Assembly: GCA_937951615.1 (NCBI GenBank)
Contig: CALFBH010000084.1
Coordinates: 1 to 64,000 of the forward strand
Source of the DNA: an uncultured Saprospiraceae bacterium
GTDB lineage: Bacteria; Bacteroidota; Bacteroidia; Chitinophagales; Saprospiraceae
Length of the DNA: 64,000 nt
Direction of reading: 5' to 3'
Numbering within the stretch: position 1 is the first letter of the stretch; each line of letters begins with the position of its first letter. Position numbers and translations under genes: made by a program. Below, piece after piece: positions 28,361 through 36,509 of the stretch. The notes beneath the pieces are model-generated. The model searched no databases, had not been told where the DNA came from, and saw only the letters and a list, made by a program, of their open reading frames with translations.

Positions 28361-29272
28361 CTACATCCCTAGATTTTTCACTTTAATTTTCATTTTCACA
28401 TCCTCTACTGGGCGGTCTCCACGGGCTGTTTGTACAGCTCCGATTTTATCAATCACATCCAGCCCTTCCGTTACCATGCCAAATACAGTATATTCTCTAT
28501 CCAGAAAAGGTACACCACCAGTTTCTGCATAAGCGGCTTTTTCTTCATCAGAATAAGTATATCCGCTGCGTTGCTCAGTCGTGTTCATTTCAGCTTCTGA
28601 AATGGGTTTGCCCTGCACAATATAAAACTGTGAGCCAGATGAGCGTTTTTGTGGATTGGACGGCCCGCCAGTACGGGCTGCAGCTAATGCGCCTTTCAGA
28701 TGAATGTTTTTATTTACAAATTCTGCGGGGATGGTATATCCTGGTCCACCCGTACCAAGTCCCTGACCAGCAGGTGCGCCTTTAGAATTTGGGTCGCCGC
28801 CCTGAATCATAAAACCTGGAATGACACGGTGAAACAGTAAGTCATCATAAAAGCCTTCCGTGGCCAATTTGAGGAAATTGTCGCGGTGTTCTGGGGTGTC
28901 GTCATATAGCAAAATAGTCATGTTGCCATATCCCGTTTCGAGTTCTACAGTACAATTTTTCGGTTCTTTCACATTAATTATTTTAGAAGTGGATTGTTCT
29001 TTTTTGCCTTTACCCGCTTTGAGGGTAACGGTATATTCTCCAGCCTTGCTGTAAATATGCTCACCTGGACTTTCTTTGGTAGATGTCGTGCCATCGCCAA
29101 AATCCCAAGCATAAGCCGTGGCATTTTTTGATTTATTTTCAAATTGCACCTTTGCAAAAGGAATAGGCTGGTCGGGGCTGTCCGCCTTAAAAGCTGCCTT
29201 TGGCGCAGCACAAGAATTGAGCAGCAAGAGTGCGGATAAACCGCAAATTATATAAGCTATGTTTTTTGTCAT
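28361..29272 (-). CDS. PKD-cyclophilin lipoprotein (peptidyl-prolyl isomerase)
   Basis: 303 aa. Lipoprotein signal with lipobox LLNSC (Cys ~21). Residues ~35-100 are a PKD domain (FENKSKNATAYAWDFGDGTTSTKESPGEHIY, GEYTVTLKAGKGK). Residues ~105-303 are a cyclophilin-type isomerase: VELETGYGNMTILLYDDTPEHRDNF, FHRVIPGFMIQGGDP (catalytic Arg and the F-x-x-G-G-D core), GSQFYIVQG. It helps fold exported proteins by isomerising prolyl bonds and is anchored in the outer or inner membrane. The PKD spacer is unusual for a housekeeping cyclophilin. A good promoter match precedes it. Confidence 0.9.
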   Translation of the reverse strand: MTKNIAYIICGLSALLLLNSCAAPKAAFKADSPDQPIPFAKVQFENKSKNATAYAWDFGDGTTSTKESPGEHIYSKAGEYTVTLKAGKGKKEQSTSKIINVKEPKNCTVELETGYGNMTILLYDDTPEHRDNFLKLATEGFYDDLLFHRVIPGFMIQGGDPNSKGAPAGQGLGTGGPGYTIPAEFVNKNIHLKGALAAARTGGPSNPQKRSSGSQFYIVQGKPISEAEMNTTEQRSGYTYSDEEKAAYAETGGVPFLDREYTVFGMVTEGLDVIDKIGAVQTARGDRPVEDVKMKIKVKNLGM

Positions 29273-29311
29273 TTTTTAATTGTATTTGAATGAGTAAGCT
29301 AATTGAAGCCG

Positions 29312-29339
29312 CAAAAGTACGGAATTTTCAATTTATCAA
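29312..29339 (-). promoter_or_regulatory. Bacteroidota-type promoter of the PKD-cyclophilin gene
   Basis: Minus strand: -33 TTG (29337-29339), then 17-18 bases, then the -7 box TACTTTTG (29312-29319), matching TTG/TAnnTTTG. The ATG lies about 40 bases downstream. Confidence 0.65.
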
Positions 29340-29350
29340 GGAAAAAAATG

Positions 29351-29439
29351 GAATATCGAATATCGAACAAGGAATGTCGAATGTCGAAGTGCATATAATA
29401 CTTCGACATTCGGTGTTCGATATTCATTATTCGTTATTC
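29351..29439. repeat. ATATCGAA/ATGTCGAA hairpin repeat
   Basis: Direct words GAATATCGAA and GAATGTCGAA on the left arm (29351-29390) fold onto a mostly complementary right arm (29400-29439) around a 9-base loop. Located between the divergently spaced cyclophilin promoter and the 3' end of the SDR gene. Confidence 0.6.
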
Positions 29440-29479
29440 TCTATAAAATCTGAAATATCGTGTCTCCTCTACTATCTGT

Positions 29480-30301
29480 TCAAGCTTTCCCTTCCACACG
29501 ATTCCTTCCCCAAACAAAAAGTCCAGTATAACGCACAGGCAGGAAACGGGCAAGGAAGTCGATCAATCTGGCGTCGCCGCCAATAAGTACGCGGTGCTTT
29601 TTCTTTTTGATGCCTCTAATGATGGTTTTCGCGGCATCTTCAGCTGAGGTGCGGGTCAGTTTATCAAAATTTTTAGCACTCCTTGCTTTACGATCCGGGT
29701 TGTGCTCATCGCGGGCGGAGCGGGCGATGTTCGTTTTGATGCCGCCTGGATGTACGGAAGTTACGCACAGCTTGCTGCCTGCCTGTTTCATTTCCATCCG
29801 CAAAGCCTCTGTAAAACCTCTGACAGCAAATTTTGCAGCACAATAGGTGGCTTGTGTACCTACTCCAATGATACCAAAGACACTGGATATATTGACAACA
29901 CTCGCTTCTGGTCGTTCTAGTAAATGAGGCAAAAATGCTTTTGTCCCGTATACCACGCCCCAGTAATTGATGCCCATCAGCCATTCCATTTGTTCCAGCG
30001 AGACTTCTGATACTGGAATTTCGCCCAGTGCAACACCAGCATTATTGATGACCACATCTACCTGACCATGCAACTGAATCACATCTTTTGCGAAAGCATA
30101 AAAAGCCTCCTTATGTGATACATCAAATACATGCTGACTGATTTTGCCATCCAACTGACTGACGGTTTCTGCAAGTGTTTCGGCATTATAGTCATTGAGT
30201 GCGAGTGTAGCCCCCTGCCCTGCCAACTGCATGGCTAATGCTCGACCAATTCCAGAACCCGCTCCTGTGATGACGATGACTTTGTCTTTTACATTTTTCA
30301 T
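29480..30301 (-). CDS. Short-chain dehydrogenase/reductase
   Basis: 273 aa, classical SDR fold. The cofactor motif TGAGSGIG is at 12-19, NNAG follows the fourth strand, and the catalytic triad is present as Ser in VNISSVFG, with Tyr and Lys in YCAAK. The acidic residue after strand 2 (LNDYNAE) suggests NAD(H), but this is a weak indicator. The C-terminus is ~30 residues longer than minimal SDRs and includes a basic IKKKKHRVLIGGDARLIDFLARFLP segment typical of membrane-associated SDRs acting on lipid-like substrates. Substrate unknown. Single gene. Confidence 0.9.
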   Translation of the reverse strand: MKNVKDKVIVITGAGSGIGRALAMQLAGQGATLALNDYNAETLAETVSQLDGKISQHVFDVSHKEAFYAFAKDVIQLHGQVDVVINNAGVALGEIPVSEVSLEQMEWLMGINYWGVVYGTKAFLPHLLERPEASVVNISSVFGIIGVGTQATYCAAKFAVRGFTEALRMEMKQAGSKLCVTSVHPGGIKTNIARSARDEHNPDRKARSAKNFDKLTRTSAEDAAKTIIRGIKKKKHRVLIGGDARLIDFLARFLPVRYTGLFVWGRNRVEGKA

Positions 30302-30339
30302 ATCCTGCTCAATATCTTATTTTATTTTTGGATGAACAA

Positions 30340-30420
30340 GTGGTGGCGTAGCCAAAAATGATTCGGGGAATCATTTTAACGCAGTGAACCGCGACAGCGG
30401 GCGGGCGGCAAACTGGCAAT
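30340..30420. repeat. Cruciform-like intergenic hairpin
   Basis: AAAATGATTC (30355-30364) and GAATCATTTT (30368-30377) form a perfect 10-bp stem with a GGG loop. Outer GCGT/ACGC arms extend it. GC-rich CGCGACAGCGGGCG follows. Resembles the short-loop hairpins at 9.0-9.5 kb. Confidence 0.55.
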
Positions 30421-30479
30421 TTGGAATGTCCAGTCAAGATGAACGAACGTCGCGTAGAGCCTGTGCTACTTTGATGACA

Positions 30480-30511
30480 AACAAAACGCCACCTCTTGCG
30501 AGATGACGTCT
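30480..30511 (-). terminator. Terminator of the 499-aa LRR lipoprotein gene
   Basis: Minus strand GACGTCATCTCGCAAGAGGT then GGCGTTTTG: an imperfect 8-bp stem with T-tract. It is nearly the same sequence as the terminator of the S8-LRR gene at 36.45 kb. Confidence 0.65.
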
Positions 30512-30583
30512 GTTTTATATTGTTTCTATACTAATTGGTCGATAGCAAGGTTACAGGTTTTGCTGCTCCTACTGAAATATATT

Positions 30584-32083
30584 CTACATAGGAATTAGCA
30601 CCATGCCTGCTATTCCTAATATATCACTATTTTCATTTATCGTATATCCCTCAACAAGGTTGGTTTCAGGACCAGTAGGTAGATTTTTTGTGGCAACAAT
30701 GGATACCTGAACTATCGGACCAACACATAATCTATTCGTGCGATCTGTACGCGTAAGTCCAATTTCTATAGAATTATCTATTCTTTCCCCAATAGTTATA
30801 GTCGGTTCTAAAGAAGACCCTATAACATTTACCTCTACAGAATCTATATCGACCCCAAATTCGATATTAAATGCTGCCCCATGTATGTCAGCAGCATCTC
30901 CGTTCTCGTCTTTTGCATATATAGTGTAAGTGCGCTGTTGTTTTCCGTTGTCTAATTCTACATCCTGATAGGTAAACTCAAAATCAACTGTTGGATTAGG
31001 CAGGTTAAGTGGATTGGCGACATACTTTGTAGCGCCATAATTATCCATTAAGACCTGAAAATCCTGTGTATCAACAATACCATTTCCATCTCCGTCCTGA
31101 TGACAAGCATTTACTCCGGCTACTTCTATTGCCCAGGGTGTGCAATCTTGTGCTATCCAACTGCTTGTAGCATTCGGTCGAATTGGACCAGTATTTCCTA
31201 ATGCCATTCCCCAATGTAGAATATCAATATTATCAGCATAACCATTCTTATTAAAATCACCAGGGACTACAATTTCGTTGGCACAATCAGAGATTCCATC
31301 AATACAAATTTTCTCCCAAGCCTGAGCAAAATTATTGCCATTACTGATAGAAGCGTTATTATTAAATGCCGGATCTAACTGTTTGCACAGATTCACTAAA
31401 TTAAGACCATAACATCCTTCCAGTTGGTTATTGTATAATTTAAGCCTAGTCAGATTACTCATGCTGCCTAATACATCAGGAATACTACCATCCAGTTGAT
31501 TTCTATCCAATCTAAGTTCTCTAAGGTTATTTAAGTTTCCCAACTCAAGCGGGATACTACCCGTTAGTTGATTATTACTTGCACGAAGTACACGCAAATC
31601 ACTTAGGTGTTGCACTTCTGGCGGAATACTTCCACTGATGGAGTTGTTGGATAAATTTAAAACCCTCAGTTTGCTCAACAATCCTTGCACTGGTGCGATA
31701 AGGTTACCATTAAGTCCATTATTTACCAGACTTAAGTTTTTAACACAACCATTTGCATCCAGAATTACTCCATACCAGGTATCGATAGGCTGATTTAGAT
31801 TCCAGACGTTTGTCCAGTTTGATCCGTCTGTTGCATTGTGTATGGCAACTAATGCCAGTGAATCATTATACCTACAGCCATTAGACATACTTTTGCCCAA
31901 CTTACTGGATGTATTTTCTCCAACTTCTTTTGATATACCTTTTTCAACATTATTGGTTACATAATTTTCAATTTCATCAATAGAGGTATTTTCGCAGGAA
32001 ACTAAGCATGTCAGCACGCACAAGAGACAGAAAGAAAGCAGCATGACTGCAAATCCATTTTTTTGATAATTTGTATTTTTCAT
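30584..32083 (-). CDS. LRR lipoprotein with dockerin-like and cohesin-like domains
   Basis: 499 aa. Lipoprotein signal with lipobox LVSC (Cys30), unlike the other LRR proteins here, which are secreted. One plant-type LRR cassette (~69-270) with the LRRNT-like cap (CRYNDSLALVAIHNATDGSNW), about five repeats, and the GCYG...GNNF..AWEKIC closing cap. Next a dockerin-like pair of calcium loops (GDFNKNGYADNID and QDGDGNGIVDTQD), then a cohesin-like beta domain (IHGAAFNIEFGVDIDSVEV, IEIGLTRTD). It stops there; no sorting domain or protease. It lies 123 bases downstream of the S8-LRR protease on the same strand, so the two could be cotranscribed. Probably a membrane-anchored partner of the secreted LRR proteins (inference). 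Confidence 0.88.
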   Translation of the reverse strand: MKNTNYQKNGFAVMLLSFCLLCVLTCLVSCENTSIDEIENYVTNNVEKGISKEVGENTSSKLGKSMSNGCRYNDSLALVAIHNATDGSNWTNVWNLNQPIDTWYGVILDANGCVKNLSLVNNGLNGNLIAPVQGLLSKLRVLNLSNNSISGSIPPEVQHLSDLRVLRASNNQLTGSIPLELGNLNNLRELRLDRNQLDGSIPDVLGSMSNLTRLKLYNNQLEGCYGLNLVNLCKQLDPAFNNNASISNGNNFAQAWEKICIDGISDCANEIVVPGDFNKNGYADNIDILHWGMALGNTGPIRPNATSSWIAQDCTPWAIEVAGVNACHQDGDGNGIVDTQDFQVLMDNYGATKYVANPLNLPNPTVDFEFTYQDVELDNGKQQRTYTIYAKDENGDAADIHGAAFNIEFGVDIDSVEVNVIGSSLEPTITIGERIDNSIEIGLTRTDRTNRLCVGPIVQVSIVATKNLPTGPETNLVEGYTINENSDILGIAGMVLIPM

Positions 32084-32206
32084 GATATGGTTTTTGAGAA
32101 GGGAATGTTCCCTAAATTATGATTTGATTAGGCAATGAGCAGGGAGTACGAACATGTATCCCTGCTCCATTACCATTGTTTTTCAAAGGTGGATTCGGAA
32201 TGTCGT

Positions 32207-34687
32207 TTATTTATAAATGACCATTTTTTGTGTTTGGATGGTTTTTCCAGTTTTTAAGACGCAGTAGTATATTCCTGAGGACAAGTTTTCCGCATTTAAG
32301 CTCACCTGATGTTCGCCTTTAAGTCTATTTTCAGCGTCTATCAGTTGCGCGACTACCTGCCCATTGAGATTTAGAATTTCAAGGCTGACCTGGCTGTCTT
32401 CCATAAGGGTCACTCCTATACTAGTCGTTGAACTAAAGGGATTCGGTTGTATGCTCAACCCATTTGTTATGGTATTGTCCTGTCTGTCATCGTTGCTTAG
32501 ATCAGTAGGCATGAAATCAAGATCACCGCAATTTGTTGTACCTCTATCACAGAAATCTTCCCAGGGTTCGTAGAAGTTATTTCCATTACTGATCCAGGTA
32601 TTTGAGCCGTACACTGCACTTAACTTACTGCAAAGTGGTACTAAATCCTGCTCATAACACCCTGTTAATTGATTGTTTTTAAGTAAAATCCCTTTAATAC
32701 TATTCAAGCCACCAAGTTCCTTGGGAATCGTGCCTGTTAGGTCATTATTGTGTAGGAAAATATTAATAGCTGCGTCCAGATTGCTTAAGCTTGCAGGTAT
32801 ATTTCCACTAAGTTGATTATTTTGCAATTTTAAATACCGCAGCAAAGACAAACTACCCAGTTCCGATGGAATACTACCACTTAACTGATTATTATATGCA
32901 TATAAATACCTCAGTTTAGTTAAATTCCCTAATTCTGGAGGGATACTTCCACTCAGTTGATTATTGTATATTCTAAGATTTGTCAACTTCGTTAAATTAC
33001 CCAGTTCAGCTGGAATACTTCCGCTCAGTTGATTACCATATAACCTTAGATTGACCAGATTACTGAGATTGCCCAACTGAGGAGGAATCGTGCCTGTGAG
33101 CTGATTATTGTACAGCCACAGCACCGTCAGGCTGCTCAGATTGCCCAATTCCTGCGGAATAGTACCCGTTATTTGTTTAGATTGTAACCTTAATTGCTTT
33201 ACACAATCATTGCCATTCAAAATCACTCCATACCAAGTATCAAGTGGCTGACTAAGATCCCAGGGAATTCCGTTTGTTGAATTGTATAAGGCCACCAAAG
33301 CGAGTGAGTCTTTATATCGGCATGGCATATAATAAGTAAGGGCGTTATAAAGATTCAAACGTCCATCACTAACGCATTTCCCTGCTAAAGCTGGTGCTTG
33401 ATCTACAGAGTTAAGAATGGCTTCCTTAATCTCATAATGAGTCTTATTGGGATATAATTCCCATAATAAGGCGCAAGCACCCACCAAGTGAGGCGAAGCA
33501 TAAGAAGTGCTTCCTCCTGACAAAGTAATGTATCCATTATTATTTTTGCACAATGTTAGCCCTGTTCCTGGTGCAACAATATCTACACTTGTTGCTCCAA
33601 AATTAGAAGAGTAATACAGTTCATCGTTCCTGTCGGAATTAGCTACTACAATGATATTATCTAAATTATAAGCTCCTGGATAAAAAGAGGCTACATCATT
33701 ATCTGAACCATTATTACCTGCAGCAGTAACAAAAAGATGTCCATTCACATCTGCATTCTGTATAGCTGCATATAGTGTATTGTTGCCACTCCCTTGCCAA
33801 CCCCAGCTATTATTACTGACAGGCATTCCCATAGCTACTGCATAATTAATGGCTTCTACCCCTGCTGATACAGATGGTAAAGAAAGGGAAACATTCTTTG
33901 CAATTTTTAATCCCGCTAATTGAATATCTTGTGAAACACCTGACATTCCTATGCCATTATCACCTGTTGCACCAGCCACTGAACTTACATAAGTTCCGTG
34001 TATGCCTCCCAAGGGGTTATTGTCGTTGTCAGCAAAATCCCAACCAATAAAGTCATCTACATAGCCATTGCCGTCATCGTCAATCCCATTTTCATCACCC
34101 GAATCAAAAACCCACGCAGTGCCGTTCCATTCAATCACCTGTCCGTCTCCGTCGGCATCTTCTCCCATATTCTGCCAGATATTATCAACAAGATCTTCAT
34201 GTGTCCAGCTTATTCCATTGTCGATAATCGCTGCGGCAACGGAAGGACTACCAGATATAATATCCCAAGCTTCGGGTGCGTCAATATCAGCGTCAGGTGT
34301 ACCGCCGTTTTGTCCAGTATTGTTCAACGCCCATTGGACACCAAATAAAGGATCATCAGGTATAGTTCCGGTAAATCCAATGTAATAGTCTGGTTCTATA
34401 AATTCAATATCGGGATGGTTTTGGTATTTATCAATAAGTGATTTTGTTGCTGTTTTTGTTGCTGCACTTTTGACCTTCCATAACTCGATGCCCAATTCAG
34501 GAAAGGTTTTTATGGTTTCACCATCCATTTGATTTTTGAGGGCGTTTTTTTGAGTTGCGGACTTATTGTCTTTCATTTTTATCAGTACCTGCCCCGGAAC
34601 ATAATCGGCGGTTTGTGCGTGCAGGTATGAAAAAGGAAGGCATAATATCATTAATAAAATACCTCCGTAAATACAGAATGTTTTCAT
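32207..34687 (-). CDS. Secreted S8 subtilase-LRR protein with T9SS sorting domain
   Basis: 826 aa. Signal peptide ends near YLHAQ. Residues ~25-100 form a propeptide-like domain (YVPGQVLIKMKDNKS, then PELGIELWKVK). The S8 domain (~110-455) keeps the triad: Asp in AAIIDNGIS (~151), His in GIHGTYVSS (~230), Ser in STSYASPHLVG (~394), and the oxyanion Asn in TAAGNNG. However, the usual DTGID, HGTHVAG and GTSMA blocks are all altered. One plant-type LRR cassette follows (~458-730) with the GCYE...NGNNFYEPWEDFC cap. A type-A sorting domain ends the protein (SIQPNPFSSTTSIGV, LSSGIYYCVLKTG, QKMVIYK). It is divergent from the ~490-aa helical gene at 34945. Confidence 0.92.
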   Translation of the reverse strand: MKTFCIYGGILLMILCLPFSYLHAQTADYVPGQVLIKMKDNKSATQKNALKNQMDGETIKTFPELGIELWKVKSAATKTATKSLIDKYQNHPDIEFIEPDYYIGFTGTIPDDPLFGVQWALNNTGQNGGTPDADIDAPEAWDIISGSPSVAAAIIDNGISWTHEDLVDNIWQNMGEDADGDGQVIEWNGTAWVFDSGDENGIDDDGNGYVDDFIGWDFADNDNNPLGGIHGTYVSSVAGATGDNGIGMSGVSQDIQLAGLKIAKNVSLSLPSVSAGVEAINYAVAMGMPVSNNSWGWQGSGNNTLYAAIQNADVNGHLFVTAAGNNGSDNDVASFYPGAYNLDNIIVVANSDRNDELYYSSNFGATSVDIVAPGTGLTLCKNNNGYITLSGGSTSYASPHLVGACALLWELYPNKTHYEIKEAILNSVDQAPALAGKCVSDGRLNLYNALTYYMPCRYKDSLALVALYNSTNGIPWDLSQPLDTWYGVILNGNDCVKQLRLQSKQITGTIPQELGNLSSLTVLWLYNNQLTGTIPPQLGNLSNLVNLRLYGNQLSGSIPAELGNLTKLTNLRIYNNQLSGSIPPELGNLTKLRYLYAYNNQLSGSIPSELGSLSLLRYLKLQNNQLSGNIPASLSNLDAAINIFLHNNDLTGTIPKELGGLNSIKGILLKNNQLTGCYEQDLVPLCSKLSAVYGSNTWISNGNNFYEPWEDFCDRGTTNCGDLDFMPTDLSNDDRQDNTITNGLSIQPNPFSSTTSIGVTLMEDSQVSLEILNLNGQVVAQLIDAENRLKGEHQVSLNAENLSSGIYYCVLKTGKTIQTQKMVIYK

Positions 34688-34812
34688 GTCATTTTTTAGT
34701 TAAATTAAAAATTACATCGAAAGCTAAATTTTAGCATGATTGATTATTTCAACAAGAGAAAGCTAAATTTTAGTACGATTGATTATTTTGAATATTCGAA
34801 TATTGCATGACA

Positions 34813-34820
34813 CAAAAGTA
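34813..34820 (-). promoter_or_regulatory. -7 box candidate for the S8-LRR gene (826 aa)
   Basis: Minus-strand TACTTTTG matches TAnnTTTG, about 125 bases upstream of the ATG. No clear -33 TTG. The divergent modules at 23.1 and 41.3 kb have the same kind of box. Confidence 0.4.
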
Positions 34821-34944
34821 GGTGCATTTTAGGGTCTTTTTTTATACTTTTTTCAACATTTGTATTACATTAGCGTCTAATTTTTTTATCTAAAAAAATG
34901 CTAATCAGTTATTTATGCTCAAAAAATAAATTTAAAAGTATTTC

Positions 34945-36420
34945 ATGAAATCATTACTACTTGTAGAACTATTGGAAAGTTTTTCTGAAAAAGAAATGGA
35001 AAGGCTGACTCATTTTGTGTCCTGTCCTTATTTTAATACAGATCGGCACATTATAAAATTATTAGATGTCGTGAAAAAGAAGATAGCAAGACAGGCAGGA
35101 ATTCAGGACGAAGCGAAAGTAGAAATTTATCAGAAAGTATTTTCAGATTTGCCTGCCTCGAAGAAGGTATTGAACAGCCATCAACAAACCGTTCTGCGAG
35201 TAAAAATAAGCACCTTGATGCAACTCACCGAACAGTTTCTAATCATAGAAAAACTAAAAACCGAAGCAGCTTTCAAAAATGAATTATTGTATAGCCAGTT
35301 AATAGACAAAAAGCAATTTCGATTGCTGAGTCGCCGGGTCAATCAATTCCGCAAAGAACCTGACGAAGAGGTAAAAGATATTCCATATTACCATTATCAA
35401 TACAAAACAGAAGCAGAGATACTCAATTATTTGTACCATAGCGCACAGTGGATTAAAAAGGATAACTTAACTATTCTCAACCGACAACTGGATATTTATT
35501 ACCTCTTAAGCAAATTAAAATTACACGTTACCGCAGTTTCTTTTATGGATATTTCTGCAAAAAAACAGTATGACTTTTCTGAGATGGAAGCTTTGCAAAC
35601 TTTACTCAAAATGCCTCAGTATACCGACGTCCCGCTTATCCGTACATACCAGTCAATCATCAAGTTAAAAAAGCATAAAACCCATGAAATCTACATCGAA
35701 TTACTTGACTTATTAGACCAGCAGGAGAAATTTATATCGAGAAATGACCTAAATGACTTTTATGTCGTAGCTACTAATTTCTGTGTCTTTCAAATCAAAT
35801 CAGGTAAGCAGGAATATTACCGCCACCTATTCAATATATATATCATAATGGACACAAAAAATCTTTTGTTGGAAGGCAACCTTATTCCAATTGGAAAATT
35901 AAAAAATATCATCTCCGTTAGTTGTCGTGTGGAAGAGTTTGAATGGGCGATTAATCTCATCAACAAATATTATCTTTTTGTTAGAAAAGAAATTCGACAT
36001 CATGTACAGAATTTTGGCTTTGGTGTCATCGCATTTCATCAAAAAGACTATCAGACAGCCGTCGACCATCTTTACTCTATTGACAATATTAATCTTGTCT
36101 ATGACCTTGACCGTCGAATGATGATTGTCAAATCATATTATGAGATAGAATCCGAATATAAAGAAACCACAGCCCAAGTCTTTCGTTCTATGGAAAAATA
36201 TATCAGGGGCAATAAATTACTCACCCTAAAAAACAAAACAGCCTACAAAAACTTCATCCGCATTCTCCTCAATCTATATCGCATCCGACATAGAGCCACA
36301 AAAATGACACTAGAGCGCGTCAAAGAAAAACTAGAAGGTCAGCGTGTAAACAGCGATAAAAAATGGTTACTAGAAAAAATCGAAGAGCTAGAAAAATTAA
36401 AACAACGGAGGCGGTTCTAG
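34945..36420 (+). CDS. ~490-aa helical protein of the divergent LRR-protease module (copy B)
   Basis: 491 aa, ATG start. No signal peptide. Paralogue of the proteins at 23228 and 41416, and closer to the latter: both have DIPYYHYQYKTEAEILNYLY-type, NDFYVVATNFC, NLLLEGNLIPIGKLKNI and VFRSMEKYI blocks. The N-terminal LLLVELLESFSEKEMERL and SCPYFNTDRHIIKLL and the C-terminal NFIRILLNLYRIRHRATKM and NSDKKWLLEKIEELE are shared by all three. The predicted secondary structure is helical throughout, TPR-like near 320-400. It faces away from the 826-aa S8-LRR gene across 257 bases, and is convergent with the 1573-aa S8-LRR gene, with a bidirectional hairpin between them. No known family recognised. 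Confidence 0.85.
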   Translation: MKSLLLVELLESFSEKEMERLTHFVSCPYFNTDRHIIKLLDVVKKKIARQAGIQDEAKVEIYQKVFSDLPASKKVLNSHQQTVLRVKISTLMQLTEQFLIIEKLKTEAAFKNELLYSQLIDKKQFRLLSRRVNQFRKEPDEEVKDIPYYHYQYKTEAEILNYLYHSAQWIKKDNLTILNRQLDIYYLLSKLKLHVTAVSFMDISAKKQYDFSEMEALQTLLKMPQYTDVPLIRTYQSIIKLKKHKTHEIYIELLDLLDQQEKFISRNDLNDFYVVATNFCVFQIKSGKQEYYRHLFNIYIIMDTKNLLLEGNLIPIGKLKNIISVSCRVEEFEWAINLINKYYLFVRKEIRHHVQNFGFGVIAFHQKDYQTAVDHLYSIDNINLVYDLDRRMMIVKSYYEIESEYKETTAQVFRSMEKYIRGNKLLTLKNKTAYKNFIRILLNLYRIRHRATKMTLERVKEKLEGQRVNSDKKWLLEKIEELEKLKQRRRF

Positions 36421-36443
36421 AACAGATATATATACAACCAACT

Positions 36444-36473
36444 AAAAACGCCATCCCTTGCGAGATGGCGTCC
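36444..36473. terminator. Convergent terminator between helical copy B and S8-LRR gene
   Basis: ACGCCATC (36448-36455) and GATGGCGT (36464-36471) form a perfect 8-bp stem. On the minus strand it is followed by TTTTTAG. Near copy of the terminator at 30.5 kb. Confidence 0.75.
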
Positions 36474-36509
36474 GTTAGCAATCATTGTTTTGTCAAGGGA
36501 TGGGATAAG

